A stretch of 64,000 bases of DNA from assembly GCF_024586455.1 (NCBI RefSeq), contig NW_026089624.1:8151341-8215340 (forward strand), in the 5' to 3' direction. The position numbers were made by a program, and so were the translations under genes. A model generated the notes under the pieces. It had not been told where the DNA came from. It saw nothing but the letters and a program-made list of their open reading frames with translations, and did no database searches. Shown one piece after another: positions 1-11,458 of the stretch. The DNA comes from Bactrocera neohumeralis (Eukaryota > Arthropoda > Insecta > Diptera > Tephritidae). Within the stretch, counting starts at the first letter, position 1; each line of letters begins with the position of its first letter.

Positions 1-960
1 TCACGTAAATAGTTGTATTTCGAATTAGGATATACGTAATCGTAACGCTTCTATCGTAATCTGGCATGATGACATACGTGAACGAGTATTTAAACGTATC
101 CGTTCATTCGAATGAAAAATGGCAATCGTAATTGACAAATTTATGAAAAATGGGAGTAAATTTTTTCAAATTTCATATTTTTTTTATAATTTTTAGTAAC
201 ACAGAACAAAAACAAGAAAGCAATGAATGAAATATCTCATTAAAAAAATAATAATTTATGTGAACAAAGTTTTTGTATTTCAGTTTACATATACATTTTC
301 AAATTAAAATTAATGAAGAATACTTTATTTTGTCTCTTAGTCTCTTTTCTTTCTTTCGGTTGCGATTAGGCGTTTCGCTTACCGGTATCTATTTCAGAAT
401 CGCAATTTTGAGGGTCATAACTTATTTTAATTCTGTGCAAATGTTATGTTATGCCGCACAAACGTTAGCAAATCTTGCCACTTTTGTGGGATGATACCTT
501 CCTCTTTTGCCATATCTGAAAATTTTCCACCGTCTTATTAAGATTCAATACTTCGTTCAACGATACATCTACAAAGGAAAGTTTGTTAATGAGGATTCAT
601 AATTTATTTTATTTTATACCTCCGCTATTGCTACGATCTCTTAGCTATCTCCGCGCTATTTTTTCATCCCCATCACTTTCACTAGAGCTCAAATAAAAAA
701 AAAACAAAATCCGGTAAATTTTGATATTTACTTAGCTTTTGTTAGTTTATTGAAAATTTGCAACAATTTTGACAGTTCCACATTTATTGTGACCTAAAAA
801 TAGGATCCAAAGCAAGTGGATTTTAAAAACTATTGTCAATTAAAAACAAATTACGATCCGTTTGCTATCGTATGTCATAATGCCAATCACCGCATACGAT
901 TGACGTATCACGAAATTTTCTTTCGTATGTTTGCCGATCCGTGCACGGATGTAACGACTG
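1..960. mobile_element. PIF/Harbinger element, copy 1 (left end outside window)
   Basis: The sequence from ACGTAATCGTAACGCTTCTA (about 30) to GTGCACGGATGTAAC (ending 955) is collinear with copies 2 and 3. The inner part at 280-600 is a degraded transposase end on the minus strand, the same as in copy 2, with the VEQ..GILKRRWRIL region and the VCAALHNIC region too decayed for an ORF. The left terminal repeat lies outside the window. Confidence 0.7.
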
Positions 961-1459
961 AATTGAACTCCTCAGAAAGTTAATGGATGATCTCAACTAA
1001 ATAATTACAATAAAAAGTGATCACATCAAACTTTTGAAGTTTGTGTTTCTTCAAATGCACAATTTTCACACAAATTACTTTACAGAAAGTTCTCTTGAAG
1101 TTGAAAAACTGGAGTCGAATCGTTACATCCGTGAACGTATCACCTAAAAGTCTTTTTTTCGTATTATGACATACGTGATCGTAACGCTTCTATCGAAATC
1201 TGGCAGGATGACATTCGTGAGCAAGTATATAAACGTATCCGTTCGTTCGAAATGTTATTCGAATGAAAAATGCCAATCGTAATAGACAAATTTATAAAAA
1301 TTAGAGCAAATTTTTTAAATTTCATATGCTTTTTTCATAATTTTTAGTAATAAAGAACATAAACAAGAAACCAATGAATGGAATATCTCTGCCACTAAAG
1401 AAGGAACTCAAAACTCGCCGAAACAAGAGTACATCACCCAAATGAGACGAGCAAAAGAG

Positions 1460-2581
1460 AAATCCCTAGAAAAGTGCAAGGGTATAGTGCAAAAAGTGAA
1501 GTAGGCGATGGCAAAACAAAAGAACGTCAGCATGGACGTCGGGAATGGAACGGCACAGCTAGACGAACTCTTCGACGTCATAAAGAGCTACCGCAGAAAC
1601 TGGCTCGCTGCAGTAAACGAAAAAAGGCGAGCACATCTAACTATTCTATCACGACCCCCGAGTGAGCAATCTCGAAGCGCCGTGCGACAAGCCGTGTGGA
1701 GCCGCGAGAAACAGTGCGACCACGACACGAAAACGACGGCCAGTGGTAAAAACTTTTGCCTAAAAAACCCAGAAAGACCCACGTAAACGAAGGAACGAGT
1801 GAAGAAGCGCCCAAAAACGCAAAGAAGAGGCAACAAGTCAATAACGTGGCTGCAAGTCAGAAGGGAAATAACGACAAACAGAGGCCGTTATAATAAAACC
1901 AGCAGAAGGAAATAGCTACGCCGAAGTCCTCAAGAATATACGTAGTAAGGTAGATCTTAAAGAAGCCGAGGTCAAGATCAAGCGGATCCGCAAAACAAGA
2001 GCCAGGGCGCTGTTATTAGAGCTAGAGAAGGGACAGTCCACAAAGGTCAGCTTCTGTGAGGCACTTAAGTCCACCCTTAAAGAGACTGCAACCGTGGCCG
2101 ACCTTAAAACTAAGGCTACCATAGAGATCAGAGACCTCGACTCGCTCACAACAAAAGAAGAAGTAGCAGTGGCTGTCAAAGAAGCGCTACAGATTCCACT
2201 GAAGACTTATCAATTAATATAACAGCTCCTAACACAAGAGAGCAGGTAAGGGCATACATAACGCTGGACCAGGATAGGGCACACACACTGATGCGACAGG
2301 CACGCATCAAATTTGGATGGGTTAATTGCAGACTGCGGCTAAAAGAAACCCCGAAAAGGTGCTTCCGCTGCTTTGGACCAGGGCACTTAACCTGGAACTG
2401 CAAAGGGCCTAATAGAAGAGGGCAAGGTATTTGCATAAAATGCGGCCAACCAGGGCACAAATTGAAAAAGTGCACAAACCCTCCTTCATGCTGCCTTTGC
2501 GAAGAGGCTAAACACGAAAAAACCGATTACATACCGAGCTCCGCAAAATGTACGGTATATAGGAACTACCGAAACAGATGA
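1460..2581 (+). pseudogene. R1-like LINE ORF1 (gag-like, CCHC knuckles)
   Basis: A nucleic-acid-binding ORF1 in several frames: a basic N-terminal part (1460-1780), the conserved central region NSYAEVLKNIRSKVDLKEAE then VKIKRIRKTRARALLLELEK (about 1886-2222), and at 2340-2520 two CCHC knuckles plus a third Cys-rich motif: [28 protein letters not shown] and CCLCEE. A frameshift separates the central region from the knuckles (stop near 2222). Confidence 0.78.
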
Positions 2582-3357
2582 AGATCCTACAAGCCAACAT
2601 GCATAGATGCAAGGCCGCTTACGCACTACTCTCGCAAATGGTGATAGAGAACGACTACGAGATAATCATCATAAGCGAGCAATACAAAAAGAAAGAGAGA
2701 GGTACATAGCTAGAAGATAGCAGCTCAACCGCCGCTATATGGTTACCACCAAGGAGTAACGCCACCACTGTAAGCAATGGGAACGGCAACGGTTTCGTTT
2801 GGGCCAAGTGCAACCTTTTTACAATGATTAGCTGCAACTTGACGCCAAGCGATAGTATACAGGTTTTCCAAGAAAAGCTCGACAATATAGAGGACACAGC
2901 CAGGGCTATAGAAGGTCAATTGATTATCGCCGGAGACCTAAACTCCAGAGCCGTAGAGTGGGGCATGCCAAACACTGACTCGAGAGGAAAGCGAATTTTA
3001 GAAATGACTGCGCGGTTAGGTCTAGTAGTGCTCAAAACGGGAAATACAACCACGCTCAGAAGACCGGGATGCGAGGAAACCACACCAGACATCACCCTAT
3101 CAACAGAACGCATGGCAGGCTCAATGAATAATTGGAAAGTCCTGGAGGATTACACTGGCAGCGATCATCACTACATCTCTTTCATGATCGACACTGGAAG
3201 AAACGCTTACCAGCTCAGAAAATATAGTGGAACACGAAAGTGGAATATTTCCAAACTAGACACATCGAAGTTATTTGCCGCAATAGACGTGCAGAACCTA
3301 TCTAGCAACCCCTCCCTTATAGCAAAAAAACAGTCCAGCACACAATGCTTAATATAA
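2579..3357 (+). pseudogene. R1-like LINE endonuclease
   Basis: It starts [20 protein letters not shown] (2579), contains IIISEQYKKK with a stop near 2709, and continues in the ORF from 2824: AGDLNSRAVEWG, TTPDITLSTERM and YTGSDHHYISF, the GDxN, PDxT and SDH motifs of the endonuclease. This domain nicks the target DNA. It is inactive because of the stop and a frameshift. Confidence 0.8.
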
Positions 3358-3542
3358 CCAAAGGCTGCCAAAAATCAATGCCCAAGGCTTCCCACAGCAA
3401 ACGTAAAGCAGCAGTTTACTAGTGGACTGAAAATATCGCCCAACTCAGACGCACATGCCTCCGCCTTCCCAGTTCCTACACGAGATCGAGGCGCAGAGGA
3501 GCCGCACCTCAAGAAGCCGAGCAATACAAAGCAGCAAAAAAG

Positions 3543-4040
3543 GTGCTGAAGCACGCCATCGACAACAGTAAAAAGAAAAAATGGGAGGAACTACGGGAGG
3601 ATATAAACAGAAACCCCTGGGGGCTAGGGTATAAAATAGTGATGAAAAAACTCGGCGTTCGAGCAAAGACACCTGACGTAACCGCTGCCAAAATGGATCA
3701 CATCGTGAACGCACTATTCCTCACATACGAAATAAGGGCCAGTGATCCAGAACAAACTTTAAGTACTGCGCAAATCCCCCAGTTCACCCTTGAAGAGCTG
3801 CAAGCAGCCACTGGCAAGCTCAAGCCCAACAAATCACCCGGCCCGGACGGGATCCCAGCAGAAGTCCTCAAAATAATCGCTGCAGAGCGCCCAGAAGTAC
3901 TACTGAATATGTACAACGCCTGCCTTGAAGCCAGCATATTCCCTGAACCCTGGAAAAAGCAACGGCTGGTGCTAATCAGTAAGGGAAAAGGAAAAAAAAA
4001 CTTATTTACAAGGTTAAGGGCATATACATTTTTGAATTAA
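3543..4040 (+). pseudogene. R1-like LINE reverse transcriptase, N-terminal fragment
   Basis: It reads LEELQAATGKLKPNKSPGPD, GIPAEVLKII and WKKQRLVLISKGKGK, the region 0/1 blocks of non-LTR RT. It ends where the element ends; the last codons (NLFTRLRAYTFLN) are the Harbinger sequence. Motifs A to C are absent. Confidence 0.82.
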
Positions 4041-4330
4041 ATATATTAAAGAATACTTTATTTGGTCTCTTATCGTTTGGTCGATTGCGGTGAGGCGGTT
4101 CGCTACCCCGGTGTCTGTTTCTTGTGTGTGATCAGAATCGCAATTTTGAGGGTCAAAACTTCTTTTAAATTTTATGCAGATGTTATGTAATGCCGCACAA
4201 ACGTTAGCAAATCTGCCACTTTTGTGGGATGATACCTTCCTCTCTTGCCATATCCTAAAATTCTCCATCGTCTTTTTAAAATTCCTATGCTTTGTTCAAC
4301 GATACAACTACAAAGAAAATTTTGTTAATG
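4014..4330 (-). pseudogene. Harbinger transposase C-terminal relic
   Basis: The minus strand encodes GRFANVCAALHNICIKFKRS, a match to the last block of PIF/Harbinger transposases (VxACxVLHNICI). Just upstream, in a shifted frame, is VEQSIGILKRRWRIL, the block that carries the catalytic Glu in this superfamily. The rest of the transposase is missing from this copy. It would have catalysed cut-and-paste transposition. Confidence 0.75.
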
Positions 4331-4476
4331 AGGATTCATAATTTGTTATTTTTTTACCTACACTATTGCTATGATCTCTAAGCTATCTCCGCACTATGTA
4401 TCCCCATCACTTTCAATAGAGCTCAAATAAAAAAACAAAATTCGATCCACTTTTACATTTAATTGGCTTTTGTTAG

Positions 4477-5039
4477 TGTTTAAATAAGTTAAGCATCCAC
4501 CCACTCTACCCGGAAAAACTGGAGCACCCTAATAAGACAGCTTAGTTCACCACAGCTGAGAACACCACAGAACAACTCACCATGCCTATACACCAACAAA
4601 CTCACCAAAAAGGATGAAAAACGGGAAAGCAGACACATTTCGTTACATATCTTCTCAACATCACATCAACTTTGGTTTTGCGACACCCAACCCGGGCGCA
4701 GCATTCAAGTTGTAATAAAAACGTTTGACATAGTCACCACCCGACTTTGCCGCGCTACCGCTGTACACTTCCATCGACATCTATCCTGCGCGCAACGCTC
4801 AGTTAATTAAGCAGCTGGATACTGTCTCGCTACTCTTCAGGATTATACAATTAGACCACGATCCGAAACAACTCGATCGCCAGTACCAGCATCATATTTA
4901 CTAACTTTTTAAAATACAACCTTAATGCTTTAAATAAAATTGTTAAATAAAAACCACAAATACATATATTTTCATTTCAATCAAAGCAGTGGTGTGTTTT
5001 CCCCAATAAATTGGGTACATATTTAAACATGGTCCCTCG
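4477..5039 (+). repeat. BEL copy 1, 5' LTR
   Basis: It begins TGTTTAAATAAGTTAAGC and ends GGGTACATATTTAAACA, 563 bp, followed directly by the primer binding site. Its 3' partner differs by many substitutions and small indels (for example loss of about 14 bp near the start), which makes this the older of the two BEL insertions. Confidence 0.88.
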
Positions 5040-5053
5040 AGCCGGATTGAAAG
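5040..5053 (+). promoter_or_regulatory. BEL copy 1 primer binding site
   Basis: TGGTCCCTCGAGCC lies directly after the 5' LTR. The same place in copy 2 has TGGTCCTTCGAGCC (29189-29202). A tRNA 3'-end complement starting TGG is the expected minus-strand primer site; the tRNA was not identified. Confidence 0.7.
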
Positions 5054-6099
5054 GCACTATGGATTTTTAAACAAAATAAAAAGAAAATAATCCAGTGCAC
5101 TGCGGTGAAGAGCAGTGGCGAACAATCAAAAGAACCCAAAAAACCTAAAATAAACAAAAAAAGCAATCAAGCCAAAAGAGCGCAGTGTGTTAAAACTAAA
5201 AACCAAATGCGGTAGAAAAAAAATAAGTTTTTATACGTATACACAAAGAACGACATAAGATAAAAAAGTGCAGTGGAACGAAAAAAAACAAAGCTGCAGT
5301 GACAAAAAACAAAAAACCTAATCTAAAAATATATACTTAAAAATATAAACATATTTACAAAAACATAGATATATAGTGCAAGAAAACAAAAACAAAACCA
5401 CTGTGCTCGAATTTACAACAAAATGTAATAAACAATTTATTAATATATTTAAAATATTTATTTTATTTCATTAAATCTATTTTAATGCACATATATATGG
5501 ATGTGAAAAATACGTTTTATATGCTAACATAAAATCAGTAATCCGTTTTAACAACGAAAAAACGGTTACCAATTTTTTGAGTTTATTTTGCGGGAAAAAC
5601 CGACAACAGTTTGGTATAACGTATATATCAATATATATATGTATGACAATAAATAATATTAATTTATTGCTCACGTATTAATTTACCTTCGTGTATTCAA
5701 ACACATTTATTAACAAACACAAAAATTAAGCAAATTAAGCAATTACTTGCGAAAATTTCTCTCAAACCCTTTCTGCTTAATAAAGCAGTAACCAGGATTG
5801 TATACGGGCTAAGGCAAAATTATTATTAAAAAGCATATAAAACAAAACAAAAAAAAAATCAAACATCCATACGTACATACATTTATGCATAACAATTTAC
5901 CTCGGTATAAGTACATATACGTTATATGTAAATCAAATATCCAATGCTGGGCCATTGGGGAATCCCGGGCCAGCGCGATATTTTTTTTCCTAGTATAGGT
6001 TGACAGCTGCAACCAACTGTCATCGGCTCGTCTCATACTAAGCTCAGTTTCTATATAGCACTCGAGCTGTGAACACGTGTTATAACCTCTCTGCGACAA
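5054..6099 (+). other. BEL copy 1 untranslated leader, first part
   Basis: A-rich leader with many AAAACAAAA runs and no ORF of note, similar in style to the leader of copy 2 at 29203-31215. Nothing else recognised. Confidence 0.6.
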
Positions 6100-8600
6100 C
6101 AAAAAGAAATTCGACACTCCGAAAGTTTTTTTTCAACTCTGTGTACAGTTGATTTTTTTCACATTTTCCAATAAATTCATCCAGGTAAATATGTTTATAA
6201 TATTAGTTGAGCCTTTAGCCTTCGACACACAAAAGAAATTTTGCACGAATTTACATTGTGTTCATTATCCACCGCCACATAGTTTTTTACATTTGACATG
6301 CTAACTTCATATATTTGACGTGTATAAGTGATTTTTCGTGCAGAATTTCATCAGCACAATAGTTTTTCAACATTTCCTGATAGTTTCATGCTCCGAAAAT
6401 TTTTTTTAGTCATTATGCCGCGGTACTATCCCAAACAAGAGAAAATTGTTGATTTCGACAACATTTTGGTGGCGATCAAGTCGGTGAAAATACATCACAA
6501 CAGCGTTCGACAATCTGCGACGGCACACAAAATTCCTAGGACCAACCTGATGCGTTATATTGCAGCATTTGATGGTGCGAGTATCGACGTTACTACTGCC
6601 AATGCCGATGTAATGAAAAATTTGCTGGCTGAAAGCACGACGATGGGCACAAAAACAGTGAGTTCTGCTGGTTTCTTTCTTTTTCTTTCATCGAATAATA
6701 AATAATTTTTTTTTTATTTCAGATCTTCAACATCGAACAAGAAAAGGCGCTGATAAGCTACATTCTCCAGGCCAGCGACATCAACTATGGAATTAATTTG
6801 ATGGAGCTTCGTACGCTCGCGTATGAATTTGCTCGGAAAGTTGGCGCGTCGTATCCGGATCCATGGAACGACAATCAACAGGCGAGTAAGGATTGGCAGT
6901 TGGCGTTCATGAAACGCCACAAAAATTTGTCACTGCGAACACCAGAGCAAGTAAGCCAGAGCCGTGCGAAGCGATTCAACAAAGAGAATGTCGATGCATT
7001 CTTTGCCAACCTTTCATCCCTTCTCGGTAAGACGCCGTTTGAACCTCACCGAATATGGAACATGGATGAAACCGGGTGCCCGACCGTGCCAACCAGACCA
7101 GTCAAAACCATCGCGCGCAAAGGACAAAAGCAGGTCGGCTCATCAACATCTGCCGAAAAAGGCACCAATGTGTCTTTGGCTTTGGCCGTCAGCGCTAGTG
7201 GCCAGTCTATACCGCCATTCTTCCTCTTTCCCCGAGTCAACATGAAAGAGATTTTTATGACTCATGCGAGTCATGGCGCTGTTGGTGTTGCGAACGGTTC
7301 TGGTTACATGAACTCTGACGTATTCCCTCAATTCATGCGTCATTTCATCAAGCATACCGGTGCTAATGCCGATTCGCCAACCATGTTGCTGCTGGACAAC
7401 CACGGTTCGCATTAATCGATCGAGGCGATAGATTTGGCGTTGGATCATGGCATCACGTTGCTGTCTTTTCCGCCGAAATGCACGCACAAAATGCAGCCGC
7501 TAGATGTTGCGGTATTTGCACCATTTAAAGGCATGATGACCGTGAAGCATGATGCATGGAAAAAGTCCAACATTGGTGTCACTTTCGATCTGCATCATGT
7601 GCCGCTCCTTGTCGATCAGTGCCTCGATGTTATGTTAACGCCGAAAACCATCAAATCAGGCGTCCGAACAACTGGCATCTACCCGTTCAACCAGCAAATT
7701 TTCACTGAAGTTGACTTTGTCGCTTCGGAACTGAGCGGCGAAAATTTGTTCGGTGACGACGGTGTCGAGTTCTTGCCTCTGGTGATGCCATTGTGACTGC
7801 TGCGAATGAGGAGGTGTCAACGTCGGAGGCATCGACAAGTGCCCCAGCTTCAACAAGTGGTGCTGCATCATCGTCGTTGTCTCTTGTTTCGGCTCCACAG
7901 CTCCGTGATGCATTGAAATCGGTTGGCCCGTTGAAATTGGGCACACCTGCGCCGAAATCAAAACGTGGCCGCAAGACAATGGAGTCTACGATTTTGACAT
8001 CGCCTGAGGTTGTCGCAGATCTGCGTGACAAGGCCGAAAAAAAGCGGCAAAAATTAAAGAAGGCAGCCGATGAACCAGCAGCCAAGAAGCAAAAAGGCCG
8101 TGGCAAATCGAAGACGCCACGGAAGAGAAGCCCGTCTCCGACCGAAACCGACATCGAAGAGGACTTCGATTTTTGCACGATTTGAAGAAAAAGATGCCGA
8201 AGCACGAGAATCGTCAAAACACGGCCCATTGCATCGTTTGTGATCGAGGGGTTCACTTGAAATGTGCCGGACCGAACCCGAACACTTATATCTGCATTCA
8301 CTGCGAGTCGGAATAATTTTTTTCGCCAATTCCTATTTTTCTTATTCTTTATGAATCTCTCTTTAATTTCCATTGATAAATAAACGTTTTTCATCGGTAA
8401 CAATCATGTTTTACTCGATTTACAGGTTTTTTGCGCCAATGGCTATAACTTTTAAACTTTTGTAGAATTTTATCAAACCGATGTTATCAAAAGGAAGGTT
8501 ACGACTCGCACTACAAATCCATGCTTTGGAATTTTCAAAAAAAATAACTTTTATGTGACTTTTTAACCGAAATCAAAACGTGGCCCAACATCCCCCTGCC
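6100..8600 (+). mobile_element. pogo-superfamily transposon in the BEL leader
   Basis: An insertion of about 2.5 kb relative to BEL copy 2, whose leader resumes near 8740 (GGCAACTATCCGGCAATACC). It encodes one pogo-type transposase (6415-8317). Exact ends and terminal repeats could not be fixed by eye. Confidence 0.72.
6415..8317 (+). pseudogene. pogo-like transposase with C-terminal PHD-like finger (disabled)
   Basis: ATG at 6415 starts a psq-type helix-turn-helix (NSVRQSATAHKIPRTNLMRY). An intron of 65 bp (6658-6722, GTGAGT to TTTCAG) leads to the second exon IFNIEQEKALISYILQASD. The DDE domain has D1 in IWNMDETGCP, D2 in MLLLDNHGSH and D3 in KMQPLDVAVF, with 35 residues between D2 and D3. 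An in-frame TAA follows DNHGSH at 7413. A frameshift near 7775 leads to a Ser/Ala-rich then Lys-rich tail (KSKRGRKTM, KKQKGRGKSKTPRKRS), and a further shift near 8180 leads to the Cys/His finger HCIVCDRGVHLKCAG...YICIHCESE. Such a C-terminal finger is common in insect pogo-like proteins. Confidence 0.82.
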
Positions 8601-9211
8601 TCACAAAGTTCATATTCACATATAAGAGTGTGCACCTTTTTTCAATTCCATTTTAAATCTCGCTCTCCCTTTTTCAAAAAAATATAATAACATTTATATA
8701 CAAACATACGGCAAAGAATCTGCTTGTGACACATATTAAAAGTCCATATTGGCAACTATCCGGCAATACCCCTTGCTCTGTGTCAAACAAAAACAAGCAG
8801 GATTGTGCACAAAAAGCGAATTGATCTCTCTAACGAGCTCTCAATTGCTTACGAACAAAGCATAATCATTAGCACAAGCACTTCGTGCATATTGATGTAC
8901 AAAGCATATTGATCTCTTCGATGAGCTCTCAATTGCACAAAAACAAGTACATACAAGCAAATTATTATGGTGTGCCTATATGCCTATATAGAAAATACTT
9001 AAAATTAATATTGCGGTTTGAAAACAAAGCATATAAAATAAAAAAAAATTAAAATAAAAAAAATTTAAATAGCAAGTAAAAAAGTAACGGTATTAATAAA
9101 ACAAATAACCCGTCTTTAACAAAAAAACGTTTATATACTTAAAAAAGTATTCAGTTCACACTGAGAAACCTTTATTCATTTTAAAAAATACTTCTACTTA
9201 CAACTAAAATA
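8601..9211 (+). other. BEL copy 1 leader, second part
   Basis: It matches the end of the leader of copy 2 (AAAAACAAGCAGGATTG, AAAGCGAATTGATCTCTCTA, ACGAGCTCTCAATTGC). It contains a partial internal repeat of GATCTCT...GAGCTCTCAATTGC at 8821 and 8912. No gene seen. Confidence 0.65.
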
Positions 9212-9829
9212 ATGAACACTAACAAAAATCAGAGTACACCTGGAGCTACACGGTCAAAACAGGTTGCTAGATTTATTTCAGAAAGTGACAGTTTAACAAG
9301 ATACTGCATTAGATTTGCCTCTTCACCGATTCACGAAAACTCGGAATCGTTATTAGAAATAAAAAGCCAATATCTTAAAAATATTTGGATTCGCCTACAA
9401 GCGGCTCATGACGCCAAAGTGAAAACTGCTTAGACCAATATGAAGAAACAAAAGCTATGATCTCCCATCAATTAAAGCTAATAAAAGCAATTGCTCCTAC
9501 TCCACATCCGAGAGTAGAGCTGCCACAAATAGACAGTCAAAAGGCAAGTTCGGGCATCCACTTCGAGGTGCCCGCATGGCGTAATAGTAAAACAGTTCGG
9601 TCATAATGACGAAAATTTCAATTTCGCTTGGGAACCTCTAAAAGCAAGATATGAATACGAAAGAATACTGGTCGATAAACAAGTAACGACACTAATGAAC
9701 TTGTCAAAAATTAAGGAAGAAACAAGTGTAGAATTCATCAAACTAGAATCCACTGTTTCCAATTGTTTGTCGGTTCTATCGACACTAAATATCCCCACTG
9801 ACAGCTGGGACCCTATTCTGGTAAATATA
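9212..9829 (+). pseudogene. BEL copy 1 gag, N-terminal relic
   Basis: It starts MNTNKNQSTPGATRSKQVAR and is collinear with the gag of copy 2 (31216). An early stop falls after AAHDAKVKTA (9433). Compared with copy 2 a deletion near 9580 removes about 130 bp (the ETFYGGYEEWPSFRDMF region), and several stops follow. The gag is cut at 9829 by the errantivirus and resumes at 14666. Confidence 0.8.
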
Positions 9830-9974
9830 AGTCATCACAGCTAGCATAGCTAACAAAATGTACAACAACAAAGTTGTCGTAGCTAGCAAAATATACCGAT
9901 ATTACTCAATTCAGCAATATTCTGTAAATATACAATATCATTGCTCAATAAAGTTAATTTCCAAAATTTACAGC

Positions 9975-10094
9975 AACAGCACATTTCGTCGGCACTAAAC
10001 CAGAAGAAGGAAGCCGTGCCGCCGCAATGTAAGCCGTTTCTCGACCAAACTGAGGTTTGCTGCTTTGCTATAATTATTGCTTACGTTATCATAT
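9975..10094 (+). repeat. Errantivirus LTR segment shared with the 3' end
   Basis: The stretch from CAAAATTTACAGCAACAGC through GCTTACGTTATCAT recurs at 14370-14497. Beyond it the 5' side has a duplicated block (CATAAGTCATTAAAAACAGT at about 10091 and 10219) that the 3' side lacks. Confidence 0.75.
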
Positions 10095-10754
10095 AAGTCA
10101 TTAAAAACAGTATTTAAACCTTGTTCGGAAATTTAATTACAAGTGTACGCACAAATATCATTATCCAGAAGGATAAACGACGGAATTTAATTTTTATAGA
10201 AAGTTCAGTCGAGTTTGACATAAGTCATTAAAAACAGTATTTAAAACCTTGTTCGGAAATTTAATTACAAGTGTACGCAAAAAACGCCGCAAAAACAAAA
10301 AAGCGCGTCAAGTGTCGTGACATATCTTAAGATTTGTTAAACAATAAAGCTAAGTGTTTGACAAATCAAATTAAAAGTACTTATAAAGTGGGCAACTGAA
10401 ACAAGAAGCCGCCAAATCGACGCCTGGAGTGACGTCATCCACCCCCAGTAGAGGACTAACGCTTCAAACAGGACCAAGTGGACCGTCCAAAGATAATGAC
10501 AAAGTTGATGCTGATACTCCTGTAAGGGTATATTAAGCTTACATAGAAATTATAACTACCCTATATATTAAAAATATTGCATAGCAATAAATATCGGTCA
10601 AATAAATTTTAAGTGTTATAATAAGTACCCGATATATAAAAAAATATTAAAAATTTTAATAAGCAAATAAAATCCTACGACATATGTATTAGGCAGAAAA
10701 TTAAAAGCCCTGCAGATACGGCATTAATCTCATACACCAAATTCAATGATGATT
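10095..10754 (+). other. Errantivirus 5' leader
   Basis: Non-coding, with two copies of a roughly 60-bp block (GTCATTAAAAACAGTATTTA ... GTGTACGC) at 10091-10160 and 10219-10280. The expected primer binding site was not identified. Confidence 0.5.
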
Positions 10755-11458
10755 GGGGAACAATCAAAAATTGTTTGTCACTACACTATGCAGACAAACG
10801 CGACCTTAGAACTCTAGAACACGAACTAGGAACCTTATCCCAAAAACACTTCAGCGTAGAGCAATTCTACGCAAGAGTCAATCACCAACTATCGCTGATA
10901 ATAAACAAAATAAAGAGTCATGATTATTCAAGAGAAACAAATAATGTTCTACTGTAAACCTATAGGAATCGAGCCCTTGATATATTTATCAGAGGCCTAA
11001 ACGACGAATTGTCTAGAATGCTGGTCATTCAACGCCCCAGCAACCTACCCGAAGCATACGCTTCCTGCCTTGAAATTCAAAACATTAACTTAAGAAACTA
11101 TTCAATATATACATAAAATGGAGGTAGCTCTAATCAAATGCAAAAACATCAAATGAATCCAAAACCAATATTTGTACCAAGGGTATTAAACTCTGCCGAA
11201 AAAAATGTAATCTATAATAAAAACATGCAAAATCAAGCACCGCCACCACCCAGACCAACCAATCCTAAACCACCAATCCCTATGGAGGTGGACCCTTCAA
11301 TACACTCACGAAGAATAAACTATATGAATCGACCGAACAATACGCCATCCAATTATTCTTCAAATATCCCTAGGAAATCCCAAAAACTATTTAATGTCCA
11401 AACAGAGCACGAGGAAATAAATTTTATGACAGGCGCCTGTCTACCCTACCCTATTTAG
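10755..11458 (+). pseudogene. Errantivirus gag relic
   Basis: Two ORF pieces. 10775-10957 (YADKRDLRTLEHELGTLS) is followed by a stop and then sequence including RALDIFIRGLNDELSRML, typical of the gypsy-group capsid end. 11138-11458 is a Pro/Asn-rich tail (QAPPPPRPTNPKPP). No Cys/His box, as usual in errantivirus gag. Broken at 10957 and 11115. Confidence 0.72.

Larger units (their letters stand above)
1389..4005 (+). mobile_element. R1-like LINE, 3'-truncated after an internal A-rich site
   Basis: A LINE with ORF1, endonuclease and only the first part of RT. The order is gag-like ORF1 (1460-2580), endonuclease (2580-3360) and RT start (3540-3990). It stops at GGGAAAAGGAAAAAAAAA (about 3985-4001), just where the RT codes for SKGKGK. 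The usual LINE damage is loss of the 5' end; this copy has lost its 3' end, which suggests an RNA polyadenylated or primed at the internal A run. Stops and frameshifts are many. The clade call (R1/Waldo-like) rests on the triple zinc knuckle and the endonuclease style. Confidence 0.8.

Noticed and set aside
273..494. 73-codon plus-strand ORF
   Set aside because: Antisense of the Harbinger transposase relic.
2176..2475. Minus-strand ORF opposite the zinc knuckles
   Set aside because: A shadow of the LINE ORF1 knuckle region.
4477..5039. Host promoter near the LTR
   Set aside because: Its ends, target duplication and PBS show an LTR; no host transcript start could be supported.
7702..8403. 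Minus-strand ORF of 233 codons
   Set aside because: Antisense of the pogo transposase C-terminal region; the sense strand carries recognisable motifs.
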